From positions 496,001 to 560,000 of the forward strand of contig CP073215.1 of NCBI GenBank assembly GCA_020342235.1: a stretch of DNA of 64,000 nucleotides, read 5' to 3'. Below the pieces are notes generated by a model, which saw only the letters and a program-made list of their open reading frames with translations, ran no database searches and was not told where the DNA came from. Source of the DNA: Saccharomycopsis phalli. Lineage: Eukaryota; Ascomycota; Saccharomycetes; Ascoideales; Saccharomycopsidaceae. Both the position numbers and the translations under genes were made by a program. This document shows, piece by piece, positions 42,906 to 55,354 of this stretch (the first letter of the stretch is position 1; the number at the start of each line of letters is the position of its first letter).

Positions 42906-44954
42906 TCTGAGATTCAAATCGTATGAAATTGTTGTTTCTGGTTCATGTTGCGTGGAACCTGAATACCGTTGAAGCTAGAATACCAATATTAAACTTCGGT
43001 AAATGGCTTCACATTAATTGACACTGTAATAAAAAAAACGTCTCACTGCATCTAAGAACGTTTCTCTTTCTAATTCGTCCATTTCATCTTCTTTCTGAAT
43101 GTCCACCAATAATGGCCAACTGCGTCTCGTATTTCTCAAGAATCTCTGAGTAGATTGTTTTCTAAATAACCAACTGCTCTTTGATTAACCGGCTTCTTGA
43201 ATAGCCCGACTTTCTGTATTGACCAACTGCTAATAGTCAAACTTTTGTATTGGCCAACTGTTCATAGCCAGACTATAGTCAAGCAAATATATCCACTCAC
43301 CATATCATAATCATATAATTCGTCACCTCATCCACGCACAAAAATCCCAAGCCAACAGACAAATATCCTGCCATGTCAGCTTACGGAAATTCCAATGTTT
43401 TTCAGCTGACATTGTATACACAACTTCATATACAAGCATGTAAAAAAGTCACGCATGTAAAAAAGTCACGCATGTAATTTAATAACAGTCCTAGTGCTTA
43501 TATCGTCGGTTCAACACTCATTTTTCCTTGTGACATTCTTGTTGTATACGTACATGAATCACAATGCGTCTGCCAAGATTGTTCCGACTGAGCAGTTTTT
43601 GGTTATAATCGGACTCCTGAATTCTCCAGCAAATCGATACCGGAAAACTCTTTAGTTGGCATCCTAGTTGGTGCTATAGTGTCACTTAATTTCTTGATTC
43701 AAATCACGAGTGAAAAATGAGCCACAATTGTCAAGGTTAAGCAGTGTAATGTGAGACAGATTCCCCTCTGTAATCTAGATCTTGCTTTGTATTTGAAACC
43801 TGGGCAAGAGTCGAAAAGATTTATCCGTGGATGCTAAGAGTCAATCATCAAGAACAAATCAAGAACAAATCTCAATGCTTGTAGCTAAAATCTTCCGACC
43901 CCAAGTCTACACACCCGGCTACCAATAAAATACTATACAAACAATTGTTTATACAATTAATTTAATCACAAATAAACCAGTCAGTATAAATCACCAATAT
44001 AGGTGAAAAGCACATTACAAAACAAGCCGAGCCGGTCACTTGATAGATTCACAGGGCACACCCACAAAAAAAAAAGTCAAGTCCAGTGGCCTAATATGTA
44101 AGACAAGCCACTCAGTCATCTTTCTTTCCTCAGCCTTATACACTCTAATTGCTGTCAATTGACAAGGCAAGTTGACAAAGGGTAATGGCAGCCCGTCTGT
44201 CGGTTCAGCAAGTAAAATATCGGCTACAACTTCGGGAAAATTCCCTAAACAAGTTTGCTAAGAATGAGGATAATGGACTTGGACCATTGTTCTTATTATG
44301 CAAAGCAAGTTTAGCCAGGTGATGTACCATTCGCATGAAATTGAACTGTTTGTTAATTTACATTTTGAATTTATATCATTTCAACTTAATGGCCATTTCC
44401 AAATTAGTTCATCGGTAAATATCTCTACCTCTGCCTTCGGTAAGTTGTAAACAGCTGTATTGTCCAGCATGTCTTAGGTGGTATTTCAGTGGTGTCTTAT
44501 CGTGACGAAATTGAGGTAGGATTACAAACAACCACAAATCCTAGAGGAAAAATGATACAATTTGCATCTGGGAAAAGGCACTTCCAACCGTAAACAAACA
44601 AAACTGTTGTCGTTGGTTACTGATCAACTGGGTGATGGGTAATTGAATTCTGTATTTTTTGCAAATCGTCAAGGAAATATGTCCATTCCGATGATATCTG
44701 AGACAAGTTGTAATGTATTTTGTTGATTTTTTGAATGATTGTTGGGTTTCTTAGATTTCTCGTGTAGAACTTGGCCTGGTATATTATAATTTCCTAGTAG
44801 CTAGATTATCACAGTTTGTCTTGGGAACTTGTCATATAGAATAGGAATAAAACAACAACCATTTAGATGCTTGACGAGTTGGTGGTTGGTCTTCACCACA
44901 AAATGTGAGGCGGGGTAAAAGGTGGGTGAAATTAGCTTTGGATTGAAGTGATTG

Positions 44955-45115
44955 ACAATATAGTGATTAGCTGGCCTTATATTCAATGATTGTCAAGTGG
45001 TTAGAAATTATGTTTAATTATTGTCAATAGTGGTTAGCAATTCTGTTTTTTGTTCAATGGTTGTCAATAGTGGTTAGCAATTCTGAATTTATACTCAATG
45101 ATTGTCGATATTATC
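44955..45115. repeat. minisatellite, about 52-bp unit
   Basis: Three units built on ATTGTCAATAGTGGTTAGCAA and TTCTGTTTTTTGTTCAATGG. Confidence 0.75.
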
Positions 45116-45264
45116 ACACCGCAGGAAAGTCCAAATCAATAAATGCATAGTTATCCTTTATCTAACATAGTTGAGTATCTGAGTCAAAGGAAAACATAAT
45201 TCATCAATATAGATTACAAGGCAACACAATTCATTAATACAGACCACAAGGCAAACCAAAAAGC

Positions 45265-45513
45265 CGAGGAGCTTGAGGCGCTATTGTATTTGAAAGGAAA
45301 CCTACAAGAAGCTGTAAAAGGGATTACCGAAGCAATCAAAAGTTTGTACTAATCCCTGAGTTTAGTGAAATGATTCGTCGCTTGGTGCCGAATATGGAGC
45401 AAAGGCCTTTGATGAAGCACACAAGGATCGATGCTTACAATGCCAAATTTATCAATTCTTGGCGTCACAATGGAGCTATAACGTGGGAAATGGCTCTTGA
45501 TTTTGCCGCCTAA
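45265..45513 (+). pseudogene. possible decayed host gene fragment
   Basis: Two adjacent readings look protein-like: AEELEALLYLKGNLQEAVKG, then, in another frame after a stop, SEMIRRLVPNMEQRPLMKHT and AKFINSWRHNGAITWEMALD. Together they resemble the remains of an intracellular protein. I cannot name the family; no start or domain signature is present. Confidence 0.2.
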
Positions 45514-48354
45514 GAACAAATGGCACTGCGAATTTCAAAAGTCTCGGATAATGACGAATAGCACTGTGAATTTCAAGTCTTGGATAAAAACGAATAGAAC
45601 TGCAAATTTCAAGTCTTGGGTAAACTAGCTGCGCCATGTTTCAAAATAACATTGGATATAAACTTTGACTAGATGATAAGACTTGTGAAATGATTCTGGA
45701 GCATGGTCTTGCTGGGAAAGCTGCCCGGCAGTACTTGCTGTTTAACCAGAGAATAAACCTGTCCTTTTTTGTTTCTTTGGGACAGGATGATTAATTTGTA
45801 GTTGAGTATTTCTGCTTGACTATTGTGCCTAGTTTAATTCTTCAACTTGGGTTTGGATGTCTGATTATTTGTAGAATCGCAATCATCACATTGTCATTTC
45901 GTAGCTGGAATTGAAAATTTGCATGGGAGTTGAATAGGCCCTGCTTGAATACGTTCTCGAAAGACTAAATGGGTTTGACTTGATTTGGATGGAATCATTT
46001 GGATAGGCTCATTCGGGTTGACTGATTCGGGTTGACTGAAATGGATTGACAAATAATCTTAAATATTATTTACCCACTAAAAGACTCGAACCTTCCTATT
46101 CAAGAGGATTTGCTCAGGATCTTGGTTTGCTTCTGATTGAAGCTTGGCTTTTATGGTCTTGAGAGACGGTTGTAAGCCACTCTTTGAATACTGTTTTTGA
46201 ATCTGATTTCTTGGTAACTAGATGCGATAGTTTTGTAGCCACATAGGTAAAAGAGTCGAGTGTATTTTGTTTTATTGGTTAGACAAGTGCTGAACCAAAT
46301 AGTACTTTACAAAAACAACTCAACATGCCGCAAGCAAAGACGCAAAAGAAGCAAACATGCACATTTCTGCTGGTGCACATTTATTTTGGAATTATGTTTC
46401 CGATTTCTGTTATTTTTTTGTTGCCATTGGACTGTCGCCAATTGCAGGTTTTTTTTTACAAATTCGGATACCGATGCATGTTGAGTCCTGCATATGGGCT
46501 ATACCACACGAGATTATCCAACCAGGAAATCAAAACTATATCTGTAGCATACATTGGCTCGGCAATCCGGTACTGATGGTGGTTTACGATTTGCACGGGG
46601 ACTTGGTTGGCGCGCTGCATCTGGACGGTCATTCGGCATGGTTTGTTGGATATGGATTATGGATAAAAGGAACTGTCCGCTTGGGGAGAGTATAGTTTAA
46701 CTTTGTACTTGTGTGCTGTCGATTGCATAAAATGAATAGCATTGTGTGATGTAAATTGTTCTAGAATGATGGGATTGTTTAGCGGAAGAAACACGTATCG
46801 CCGATCAATCGATCATCAATTTTCTTTTTTTGGTCCTGTTCTTCATGTCATGCTTAAAGTATTCTCCCAACACTCAGCGGGAAACTTTATTAGAATACTG
46901 ATAACCTTAGTATGTAGCTCGACAATTAAGGTTGAGATTGTCGTGGCTAGGCACTAGTCCATGGGATTTGTACAATTTTTTTTCTAGTCAAAGGAGTGGC
47001 TTATGGGCGGTGGATATCTAAAGAAAATATGTATGTCTCATACTTTACAGCGTTCAACCGTTGATCCATTTCCTCAAAGTGCGGGCAATTGTACCATGGA
47101 TTGAGTTTGAGGATGATGGCACATGATGTATGATAACTCAAATTGTGTACATGTGACGATACGCGGGTGAACATTGTGGTATCTGCATAGCATCGAGAGA
47201 AAAAGTATGCACGCCCGACATCATGTGGTAAATGCACACAAAAAAGGAATGTAAATACAAACCAAAGTCATTGGCAGTGCTACATATTTGGGTATCTCAT
47301 ATTTTGGGTCATCTGAGTACATGTGGTAAAATGCAGCACCACCATATCGCACAATACGTGGGGTGTTTATTTTTGAAATCCCGATGTGAGACATTTAAAA
47401 GTATGCTTCCGCAAATCGCTCAACGTCTGCACGGGCAAAAAGAAATGTGCTGACTTTTTTTTTCTCACACCGGTTTTTTTCCAGCCCCAAACCATTTCAT
47501 TTCTAGGATCGCTTGTACGTCGAATGACACATTAGCTTTCCAAAACTGTGCGTATGCCTCCAAATCGGCACGATTCGCTCAGTCACGTGCGGGTACATGC
47601 ATGTACGAGGCGATATTTCATCATGAAATTTAAAGAACTTGGTTAAACATTGCAAATTCTTGTCAATCTAAGACATGACATTTCCTTTTGTAGTCAGGAA
47701 GCAGTTCCATGTGACGTATTCTCTCAGTGTAATTTTCCGGTGATTGGTGTGTTTTCTGCTCGGAAAGTGTAATGTCCGACACCAAGACTTAAACCCGCTA
47801 TTCGGGAACAGCGAAAGAACTGACCGGTTTCTTAAGTCAATGTGAGTGAAGAATTACCGGTCTAGAAGCCAATGGCGGGCCGAGATCCGATGTAGCAGAT
47901 CAGTAATCCCGAGACATGCCGGGAGCGGTGATTGGGTATTACGCAATAAAAAAGCATCATTACATGGCCAAATGGGCCGAAAAGTAAACAAACGATGCGA
48001 TCGCAATCGGTCTGATGACGTTGAAACTAGTGATCGTCGTACCGATGTCCATAGCTATGGTCTGAGCAAATTTCATGTCCACTAGCTTGGACCTATTGGT
48101 CGATCCGCCGCTGGATTGTGCAATGTACAAACAAATTTATCGTCTGGGCTCCTTTTGATTGGAACTGTACTACTCTTTTTGGTGCGATTAAGCAACAGAT
48201 GGGCTGACCTACATAACTCCACTAAGAACTAATGTGTGGCATGCATACCAACGCGAAGATGAAAAATTGATCGGCAATACTCACACATTCATATGGATTT
48301 GCATCTGGTTATAATCAAAAGGGTAATGATTGGTTCTGTTGCGTCGTTATGGAT

Positions 48355-48545
48355 TGTTAAATCCGTGGTAATGGATTTTAATTGGTGTATTAAGTAGATT
48401 CCAGTGGACCTCGTAAATGATTTCTAAATGGTATATTAAATGGTTTCTAGTTGGCATCGTAAATGGTTTTTAAATGGTATATTAAATGGTTTCCAGTGGG
48501 CACCGTAAATGGTTTATAGTTTGTACATTAAATGATTCCAGTTGG
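48355..48545. repeat. imperfect repeat, AAATGGTTTCTAGTTGGCAT type
   Basis: Several units alternating TAAATGGTTTCTAGTTGGCA and TCGTAAATGGTTTTTAAATG, AT-rich and degenerate. Confidence 0.7.
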
Positions 48546-48894
48546 ATATGGTCATTATAGTTAGGCATGGTACACTGATTCTAGCGAGGACCGTAGTCCA
48601 GACTCGTAAATCTACTAGCACCTAAAGCCCTGACGGTTTAAACTTTGTTGAAACCCGATGAACTCTTCATTGGTGGTCGGAAAATGTCACATCGGCGGTG
48701 AAAAAGCCCAATTTTCGCCAATACTTGCTATATCCATCATGACAATGTTGGATGACTGCCGACGTTGGGTAAATTTTAGGCTAAATCCTGGATGGCGCTG
48801 TTGCCGACATGCAACGTCTTAGTCCGGTTCCCAAGTATGAACCTTGGGAGATGGAAAGTAAACTAGTGTGTTTTTAGTTTGTGATATTTGGTGT

Positions 48895-49080
48895 TTTGTG
48901 CTGTATAGCCAGTATTTTTGTATTGAATTGTAGAACCAGTATTTTTGGACCTTATCGGCCTATATTTCTAGACTTTATTCAAGCCTTGATTTTTTGGACT
49001 TTATCGGCCTCTATTTTTAGACTTTATACCAGCCTTGATTTTTGGACTTTATATCAGACTTTAATTCCGTATGGACTATG
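48895..49080. repeat. imperfect repeat, about 53-bp unit
   Basis: Three units of CCTTGATTTTTTGGACTTTA plus TCGGCCTCTATTTTTAGACT. The 77-codon frame across it is a by-product of the repeat. Confidence 0.7.
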
Positions 49081-49369
49081 GTATGGCATTGTGGCATGGT
49101 ACCAAACATTCTAGTTCAAAACTCCTAATTATTAACCACTCAAACACAAGAAATGTGCATTGTATTGATGATAAAACTCGACAACTAGTCATTTGTACCA
49201 CGATGCTCATACTCTGATGATTTCAAATTAGGCGTTTGATGACGCACCAACAGAGTAAAATGAAGATGCATCTGCTAATAGACAGCAGTCACTCAGTCAC
49301 AGAAACAATAGTCTGTCTTTTCATCATCCAACGACCGAACTTATTTTTCCTTATAATCCATTGCTGGAA

Positions 49370-49480
49370 TAAGACTTTTATGATTACCAGACTTTTATGA
49401 TTACCAGACTTTGATGATTACCAGACTTTGATGATTACCATAGTTTTATGTTTACCAGACTTATGTTTCCAACGGTCTCT
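49370..49480. repeat. minisatellite, 17-bp unit
   Basis: About five units of AGACTTTGATGATTACC with small changes. Confidence 0.8.
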
Positions 49481-51879
49481 CCTTCCAACGGTTTCTGCTT
49501 CCAAATAAATGCAACATTTGTATATCTCAAAGATAACGACGGTATAATAAAATTATCAAAATTATCAAAATATTCTACTAACTTGAGTTGAAACAAAGTG
49601 GTACGGATGGATTGAATATTGCAGTGCTCCGTCGATGCAAACGTATAAACAGCCTTGCAAATGAATGGGCCGAAATCCGCAGGATCTCAGACACAATTTC
49701 CCATTATAGCCAATATATACAAACAAAAAGGTTACCGCACTTGTTGTTGGAGCTATTATATATTGTTATCCAAGGCATGTAAGTTACTGCCGGTTGCTAA
49801 GGATCCGAGGGAGGATTGTTTAATATGAAGCAATGATTCTGGAAACGGATGAGGATATTTACCAAGGAATAGAAATGGGGAAGAGTAGGGAAAAAGAAGA
49901 TGTCAGGGAGGAAGTTGACAGGGAGGAAGTTGACAGGGAAGTATTCAACAGGGAATAAATGTACAGGGATCAATTCGAGACGGAATCAAATCCGGCGAGG
50001 GTCAAGTGACTGGGACTTGGAAATAATTTAATGCATTAATTCATACATGAAATACAAGAGAAGATAATAAACACGCAAGGCAAAGTTTTGCAAAGTCAAT
50101 GTTTGCAAAACTTTGGCAAGTGCCGTGCCATGGATTCAAGCGACGCAGAAGCAAAAGCAGAATCGGCAATAGTAAACAGACATGAAATACAAACAACGAC
50201 ACAATAGAACCTTAAGTAGAAGCGGGCTTAACAGAGAACTTTATTGGGAGGTTGCACGGTGTATAATGGTAAACGAGTTATATCATGAATTTAGTTACAA
50301 TACGAATTGTGCCAGAAACCTTATTAATAAATGAGTACCATGGATTCAAATAGACGCACCTATCTAAACTTTAGTACGATTCCAGGATAGGATGTCAATG
50401 TACTGTAGAGTAAACAATGGAGGATTTGATAACTTACATATAATAAAATTTTGGAACACCACGACAGCAAAACAAACGAACAATGCATCAGTGAGCAAGA
50501 GTTTGAGAATAGCCGAAAATATTCGTTAATAGCTTGCCGAATATTAACAAATAATAATAAACCAGAGACATGCTTGGAAACAATGTGTATTATCTTGTAG
50601 GCATGACCCGATAAGACACTGTACGAACAATGGGGTATATCTGAAAGCAGCAGACGAAGTCAAGCAATTATACAAGAATTTTTAGTGGTATAGCAGCGGG
50701 CGAGTCGAATTCAACCGGTAAGAGAGTACTACGCTGGCATGTCTAAATGAGCAAACATGTCTAAATGGACGAACATGTCACGGGAAAAACATGTCATGAA
50801 AAAACATGTCACGGCACTGGAAAACAGCTGAGGACGGCTACAAAGTGCGGTGGCAAGGGTCAGCAGGGCAAAAACTATTTAGGCAAATATCTCATCATGT
50901 AAACATAAATAGGCAGGTAAACAGATCTCAAGCAACCACGGTAAGACATATCTCCGGCAATTAAGACATGAGATAGACAAGGTATTGAGTCTGTGGTTGC
51001 GTGAAGGTCATTCGAGAATAGCAATCGCCAGAAACATCAACCGAGACCGACAGATGTAGAAAGATCAACAATAGGCGAAAGATCAGCAGTTGAACCCACT
51101 GCGGCATGCTGCACAAGTATAAATGGCCAGACAATAGAAATTCATTCACTGAAATTGCCAATCAACTCAATATGATTTCTCGACTCTACACGATGCTTGG
51201 CTACCTTAGCATAGAAGCAGGTATACATTGGCCCTATTGTCTAGATGCATGGGGTTACCCGGCCCGTCCGAGGTTCCAGAAAGGTTGGGATGAAGATGAG
51301 TTTGGGGCATTTTGGCAAGGGCAATTTGTCCGTGGAAGGTGATTTTCCATTGGGATGTTTTAATTGCATGTTGCCACAAATCAGGTTTAAGGATGGGTAC
51401 CCTGACAAGGCTTGATGAATACGCGAATACGGAGAATTAGTATGTGTATTAGTTTGGTGGATTAGCCCGATGGATTAGCAGTGGATTAGCCCAGTTGATC
51501 ATTAGCTCGGTGTATTAGCTTGGTGGATCATCTTGGTGTATTAGTTTGGTAGATCATGGGCATTAGTACAGAATCTCATGTCTTTTGGCCATTTGCTAGT
51601 CAAGTTTTTATAGTAATGTACTGTTGCGCATAGCAGAGTGAAATTCCACTTCCAGCACATGGTCATGCAGCGACCATGGACCCAAGCCCAATGGAGAACC
51701 ACAGGGTGTTGGAAGAAAGTATGGATGGGCTATATGGTGGTTGATTTGTGGCGAGGTATGTATGGTCTAAAGTAGTTGGGTCCATCGGGGCTTGGAATAA
51801 AGTTTTGCGAGCTGTGGGTCTAAAAAGGATCTACAGATGGCGCAACAGATGAGATGCTAATGGCAGCTGACTAAGCGGG

Positions 51880-51972
51880 TGAAGGAGAAGGTGGAGGAGA
51901 AGATGGAGGAGAAGGAAGGAGGAAGGAGAAGGAAGGAGAAGGAAGGAGAAGGAAGGAGAAGGAAGGAGGAAT
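51880..51972. repeat. purine-rich minisatellite
   Basis: GAAGGAGGAAGGAGAAGGAA repeats, almost pure purine on the plus strand. Confidence 0.85.
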
Positions 51973-52079
51973 GTTATTGAAATGTCTGTAGGTTATTTAG
52001 AGGGAATATGTGTAGTACTGAATATGATGTATGGCATGGATATTAGGTTATAGATGAAAGTGATATCATGTAATATCTA

Positions 52080-52306
52080 GATTACTAAATACAATGATAC
52101 TCAATAGAATATTTAATCATAAATGATTACAATAGAATATTTAATCACATTGATGCTCAATAGAATAATTAATCACAAATGACTATACAATAGAATATCT
52201 AAATCACTCAATACAATGATACACAGTACAACATCTAATCACACTGATACATATCCATCACTGATATATCCATCACTGATACATATCAATCACTAATACA
52301 CATTCA
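52080..52306. repeat. AT-rich repeats at the 3' end of MCD4
   Basis: Units of CAATAGAATATTTAATCACA and then ACATATCCATCACTGATATA. They run to within a few bases of the MCD4 stop codon. Confidence 0.75.
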
Positions 52307-55129
52307 TCACTCCTTCTTCTCAACCACAACCCCCCGCAAAATCACATGCGAAAAGTACTCCAACAAAATGATAAACAACGACGACAAGATCGCAATACAA
52401 TAATTGCTAATCGTCACGCCGATATCAAGCCAGCTGCCCTCGGTCTTGACGAGAAAAAAGAAATTCAAACTCAAGAGATCGCTGATGGAGATAATCAACG
52501 TCGAAATGGTAAACGTAGCAATGTGCAAGTTCACATTCAAAATGCCCAACCCCGCGCTGAGCAACACATATGGGATAATCAACTTCACCATGAGAAGTGC
52601 GCCCATTGGGAACGGATCAAAGATCGGAATGAGCCGGTACACGGACTCGAGCGAAAACGACGAGATTGACGCGACATTTCCCGTGCCAAAGAAGGCGATT
52701 TGGCAGAGGAAGAAGCCAATCACCGAGATCCGGAGACACTGGAGCCAGTCGACCAGGCGCGGCAGGTTTGCGGCCTTGTATCTTCCCTCGATGGAGATCC
52801 ACTGGAGAAGCAACAACGAGTAGCCAATGTAGAACAAGAGCTCAAACGAGATGGTCAAGATGATGTAGATCGGGCTGAAGGTGAGGAAGATGATGAAGAG
52901 GCGCAACTTCAAGTCGGGGTTGCTGTTTGCCCAGTGGAGAACTGGAAGCACGAGAAGAGACACCACAATACAACACCAGCCGACAATCTGCGACCACAAA
53001 GGAAGACCCTGACGAGCCTGGAGTGAGCGGATGGCGCAATTTGTCGAGACTGCTGATACAGCAATGACAAGTATTTGTGCCTTGACCAAGTTGCGGATGG
53101 TTGTGGAGAAGCGAGGCATGATTTTCGCGTATCCTGTGAGCACAAGTGCAAGCAAGATGGCGACGCCAAGGTTGATTTCCAGCAAGCTTTCAGTCTTGAT
53201 ATCGTCGCTCCATGTGAAGAACGAGATGGCAAGACAGGTGAGGGGCCAAGAGACGGCGACAAGACCGGATATTTTGAGGGCGGCGGAGTAGGAGGCAAGA
53301 AGCACAAACATGATGGAGAAGATCTTTCTGTTGAAGAAGCCGTAGGTGATGCCCTCGAAGATGGCGACGATGGACACAAGGAGCAAGAGGCGGGACGTGT
53401 TGTTGAAGAATCGGGGCATGCCCACCAAAAATACTGCGCGGTTTTCGACGATTTGGTGCCAGAAGAAAACGGGAAACACGGTGTAGATGTAGTAGTTGAG
53501 CGGGGAGTTTTGCTGGTGGAAGATGTAGCACAAAGAGGCCAGAAGGAGGGAAAAGAAGGTGAAGGTGATTGGGGAGTGTTGGGGAGGTGTGTTTGGCGCG
53601 ACAAAGAGTTTGAGGAAGATCATAAAGGAGTACAAGATCCAGCCGACAAAGCCAAGAGTGACAATGGACTTGAGCTGTTGCCAGTTGTATGTCTGTAGGT
53701 ATGTCAATCCGTCCAAGGACAAGGCAATGAGTTTTTCCGAGAGTGCAATTCCCCTGTCCAAGGAGGTGGATGCTTTCTCCAAATTCGCATCTCCCTTGTC
53801 CGATGAGACAGACGCTTTCTCCAAGTTCGCTTTCTCCAAGTTCGCTTTCTCCAAGTTCGCTTTCTCCAAGTTCACTTCCTCCAAATTCGCTTCTCCAATA
53901 ATCAGCTCAATCTCAGCCATGTACAGCTCGGGAGAACGTGCAAAGCCCGGATACGGCTTAAACGCAAACTGGCTTGCCAGAACCTCGCGCAACTTCACCC
54001 GGTACTGTTCGTGGATCGTCTTGGCGTTGCTATACAACGCCCTGAGCTTTGTGCCCGCGTCGGTGTCAAGATACGCCAACGGCAACTCGCCGACGCTATT
54101 GGCCGGATAATTGAGTCCCACCAAGTAGCTCATCAAGGACGCAATGTCGGCCTGCTTGACGTCGTGCCGCGCCACGTGCTCGAGATGCCAGTTCTCGGTT
54201 CCAGGCTCGTACGGAAGCATGGTTGCGTTTGGCTGGGCCCGGCTGATACCCTTTCCAAAGGCAATGAGCGGGGTGCGGGTGTTGTTTGGGTGTCCGTCGC
54301 CGTGTGAGCCGAGTGCCGACATGCCGTGGTCAGCAGTAAACACGTATGCGGACTCAGAGTCGCCATAGAAGCGTTCGACCTTGGCGACCAACTGCTCGAT
54401 CTGGGAGTCGATGTAGCGGACGTTTTCGTAGTATTCCGCCGAGTAGGGCCGGTAGCTATGACCTGCGGTATCACAACCGAGGAGATGGAGGAAGAAGACG
54501 ACCTTGTCTTGCCGGAGAAGCGCGTCGAGTGTGGGGTCGGAGGACGCGTTGCGGAACAACAGGTCGAGGTGGCGGAACACAAACGCGTCCAACTCGATGG
54601 ACAGCTTGGTAAAGTCCTCAAACTCGTGGCCGTACATCCATGTTTGCACGCGTGTTGGATCAGAGGCCCCGGTACTAAACATTGGGAGGATGTCTGGCGA
54701 GCCAAACGCAAACGTGTGGCGGGTCTGGTTGAGCACGCTGTCAAAGTTGACGGGGTTCTCCTTCCATCCCTTTGTTACTGCGCTGACATCCTCGTAGAAT
54801 CCTGCGATCATGGCGACGTGGCCGGGACGCGACTCGGTCGGCATTCGCGTGTGCGAAACGCCGTACGTGGCGTTCAGCAAGACCATTGAGCGGAGATACG
54901 GCGCGAGGTACTGCTCGGAGCCGTTGTAGCTCACTTTGCCAAAGGTTGTGTCGGCGCGCAAGCCGTCGCCGACGATCAAAAAGAGTCTTTTCGCCGGAGG
55001 AGTGTTTGTCGAAAGGTGCTGGTCCATTCCGTGGACCAATGGCGAGAGGAAGTAGATGTCAAAGATGGACCATAGGTACGAGAGGTGGAAGAGGATTCCC
55101 ACGATGATGAGGAGTATCCGAGTGTGCAT
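52307..55129 (-). CDS. MCD4: GPI ethanolamine phosphate transferase 1
   Basis: ER membrane enzyme that adds ethanolamine phosphate to the first mannose of GPI anchors (PIG-N family). From the ATG at 55129 the product is 940 residues (S. cerevisiae 919). It opens with a membrane anchor and the conserved [13 protein letters not shown]. The lumenal alkaline-phosphatase-like domain follows: VGDGLRADT with D55, [16 protein letters not shown] with the likely nucleophile T98, then [17 protein letters not shown]. The last half is multi-spanning membrane. A tandem NLEKA repeat lies at about 409-435 in the lumen-membrane linker. The frame is open for 97 further codons up to 55420, but that part is Pro/Arg low-complexity made by GC-rich repeats, so I chose the internal ATG. 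Confidence 0.95.
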   Translation of the reverse strand: MHTRILLIIVGILFHLSYLWSIFDIYFLSPLVHGMDQHLSTNTPPAKRLFLIVGDGLRADTTFGKVSYNGSEQYLAPYLRSMVLLNATYGVSHTRMPTESRPGHVAMIAGFYEDVSAVTKGWKENPVNFDSVLNQTRHTFAFGSPDILPMFSTGASDPTRVQTWMYGHEFEDFTKLSIELDAFVFRHLDLLFRNASSDPTLDALLRQDKVVFFLHLLGCDTAGHSYRPYSAEYYENVRYIDSQIEQLVAKVERFYGDSESAYVFTADHGMSALGSHGDGHPNNTRTPLIAFGKGISRAQPNATMLPYEPGTENWHLEHVARHDVKQADIASLMSYLVGLNYPANSVGELPLAYLDTDAGTKLRALYSNAKTIHEQYRVKLREVLASQFAFKPYPGFARSPELYMAEIELIIGEANLEEVNLEKANLEKANLEKANLEKASVSSDKGDANLEKASTSLDRGIALSEKLIALSLDGLTYLQTYNWQQLKSIVTLGFVGWILYSFMIFLKLFVAPNTPPQHSPITFTFFSLLLASLCYIFHQQNSPLNYYIYTVFPVFFWHQIVENRAVFLVGMPRFFNNTSRLLLLVSIVAIFEGITYGFFNRKIFSIMFVLLASYSAALKISGLVAVSWPLTCLAISFFTWSDDIKTESLLEINLGVAILLALVLTGYAKIMPRFSTTIRNLVKAQILVIAVSAVSTNCAIRSLQARQGLPLWSQIVGWCCIVVSLLVLPVLHWANSNPDLKLRLFIIFLTFSPIYIILTISFELLFYIGYSLLLLQWISIEGRYKAANLPRLVDWLQCLRISVIGFFLCQIAFFGTGNVASISSFSLESVYRLIPIFDPFPMGALLMVKLIIPYVLLSAGLGILNVNLHIATFTISTLIISISDLLSLNFFFLVKTEGSWLDIGVTISNYCIAILSSLFIILLEYFSHVILRGVVVEKKE
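53806..53895 (-). repeat. 15-bp repeat inside MCD4
   Basis: Five to six units of CTCCAAGTTCGCTTT on the plus strand, encoding NLEKA repeats, in frame. Confidence 0.85.
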
Positions 55130-55218
55130 GGTGAAGAGGTGCAACTGGAGGAGAGGTGGGATCTGGTGGAAAGTGGAAAGCGGGTGGACCAGCAGGGTGG
55201 GTGAGGCGGGTGACACGT

Positions 55219-55264
55219 GGGTCGGCGGGTCGGCGGGTCGATAGGGCGGGTCGATAGGGCGGGG
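55219..55264 (+). promoter_or_regulatory. G-quadruplex-type repeat upstream of MCD4
   Basis: Seven runs of three or more G at 55219, 55227, 55235, 55244, 55248, 55257 and 55261, with loops of 5, 5, 6, 1, 6 and 1 nt. This fits the G4 pattern and lies 90-135 bp upstream of the MCD4 start, on the strand opposite to the gene. Confidence 0.6.
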
Positions 55265-55298
55265 AAGGATGGGCCAGGCAGTTGGGCGGGGCAGGTTG

Positions 55299-55352
55299 GG
55301 ACGGCCGGCGACTTGGACGGCCGGCGACTTGGACGGCCGGCGACTTGGACAA
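55299..55352. repeat. GC-rich 18-bp tandem repeat
   Basis: Three exact units of GGACGGCCGGCGACTTGG-type sequence, in the MCD4 upstream region. Confidence 0.85.
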
Positions 55353-55354
55353 TC

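Larger units (their letters stand above)
42906..52306. other. gene-poor region of about 9.4 kb
   Basis: No confident gene on either strand. It is mostly AT-rich with several local minisatellites and a more GC-balanced patch at 47.5-48.8 kb. Short ORFs at 46325-46576, 46357-46695 and 51106-51342 have no recognisable features. A protein-like fragment at 45265-45513 is listed separately. I found no tRNA gene by eye. The stretch could be decayed genes and transposon remains, or a chromosomal landmark such as a centromere. Confidence 0.6.

Noticed and set aside
46325-46695. two overlapping ORFs of 83 and 112 codons
   Set aside because: They overlap in different frames, show no domain or promoter, and the second half is merely hydrophobic. 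Not reported as genes; a homology search could change this.
48000-48070. possible C/D box snoRNA (TGATGA ... CTGA)
   Set aside because: Boxes are present by chance-level similarity; no good terminal stem and no guide match could be established by eye.
51106-51342. 78-codon ORF with an ATG start
   Set aside because: No recognisable motif, in a gene-poor region; too short to support.
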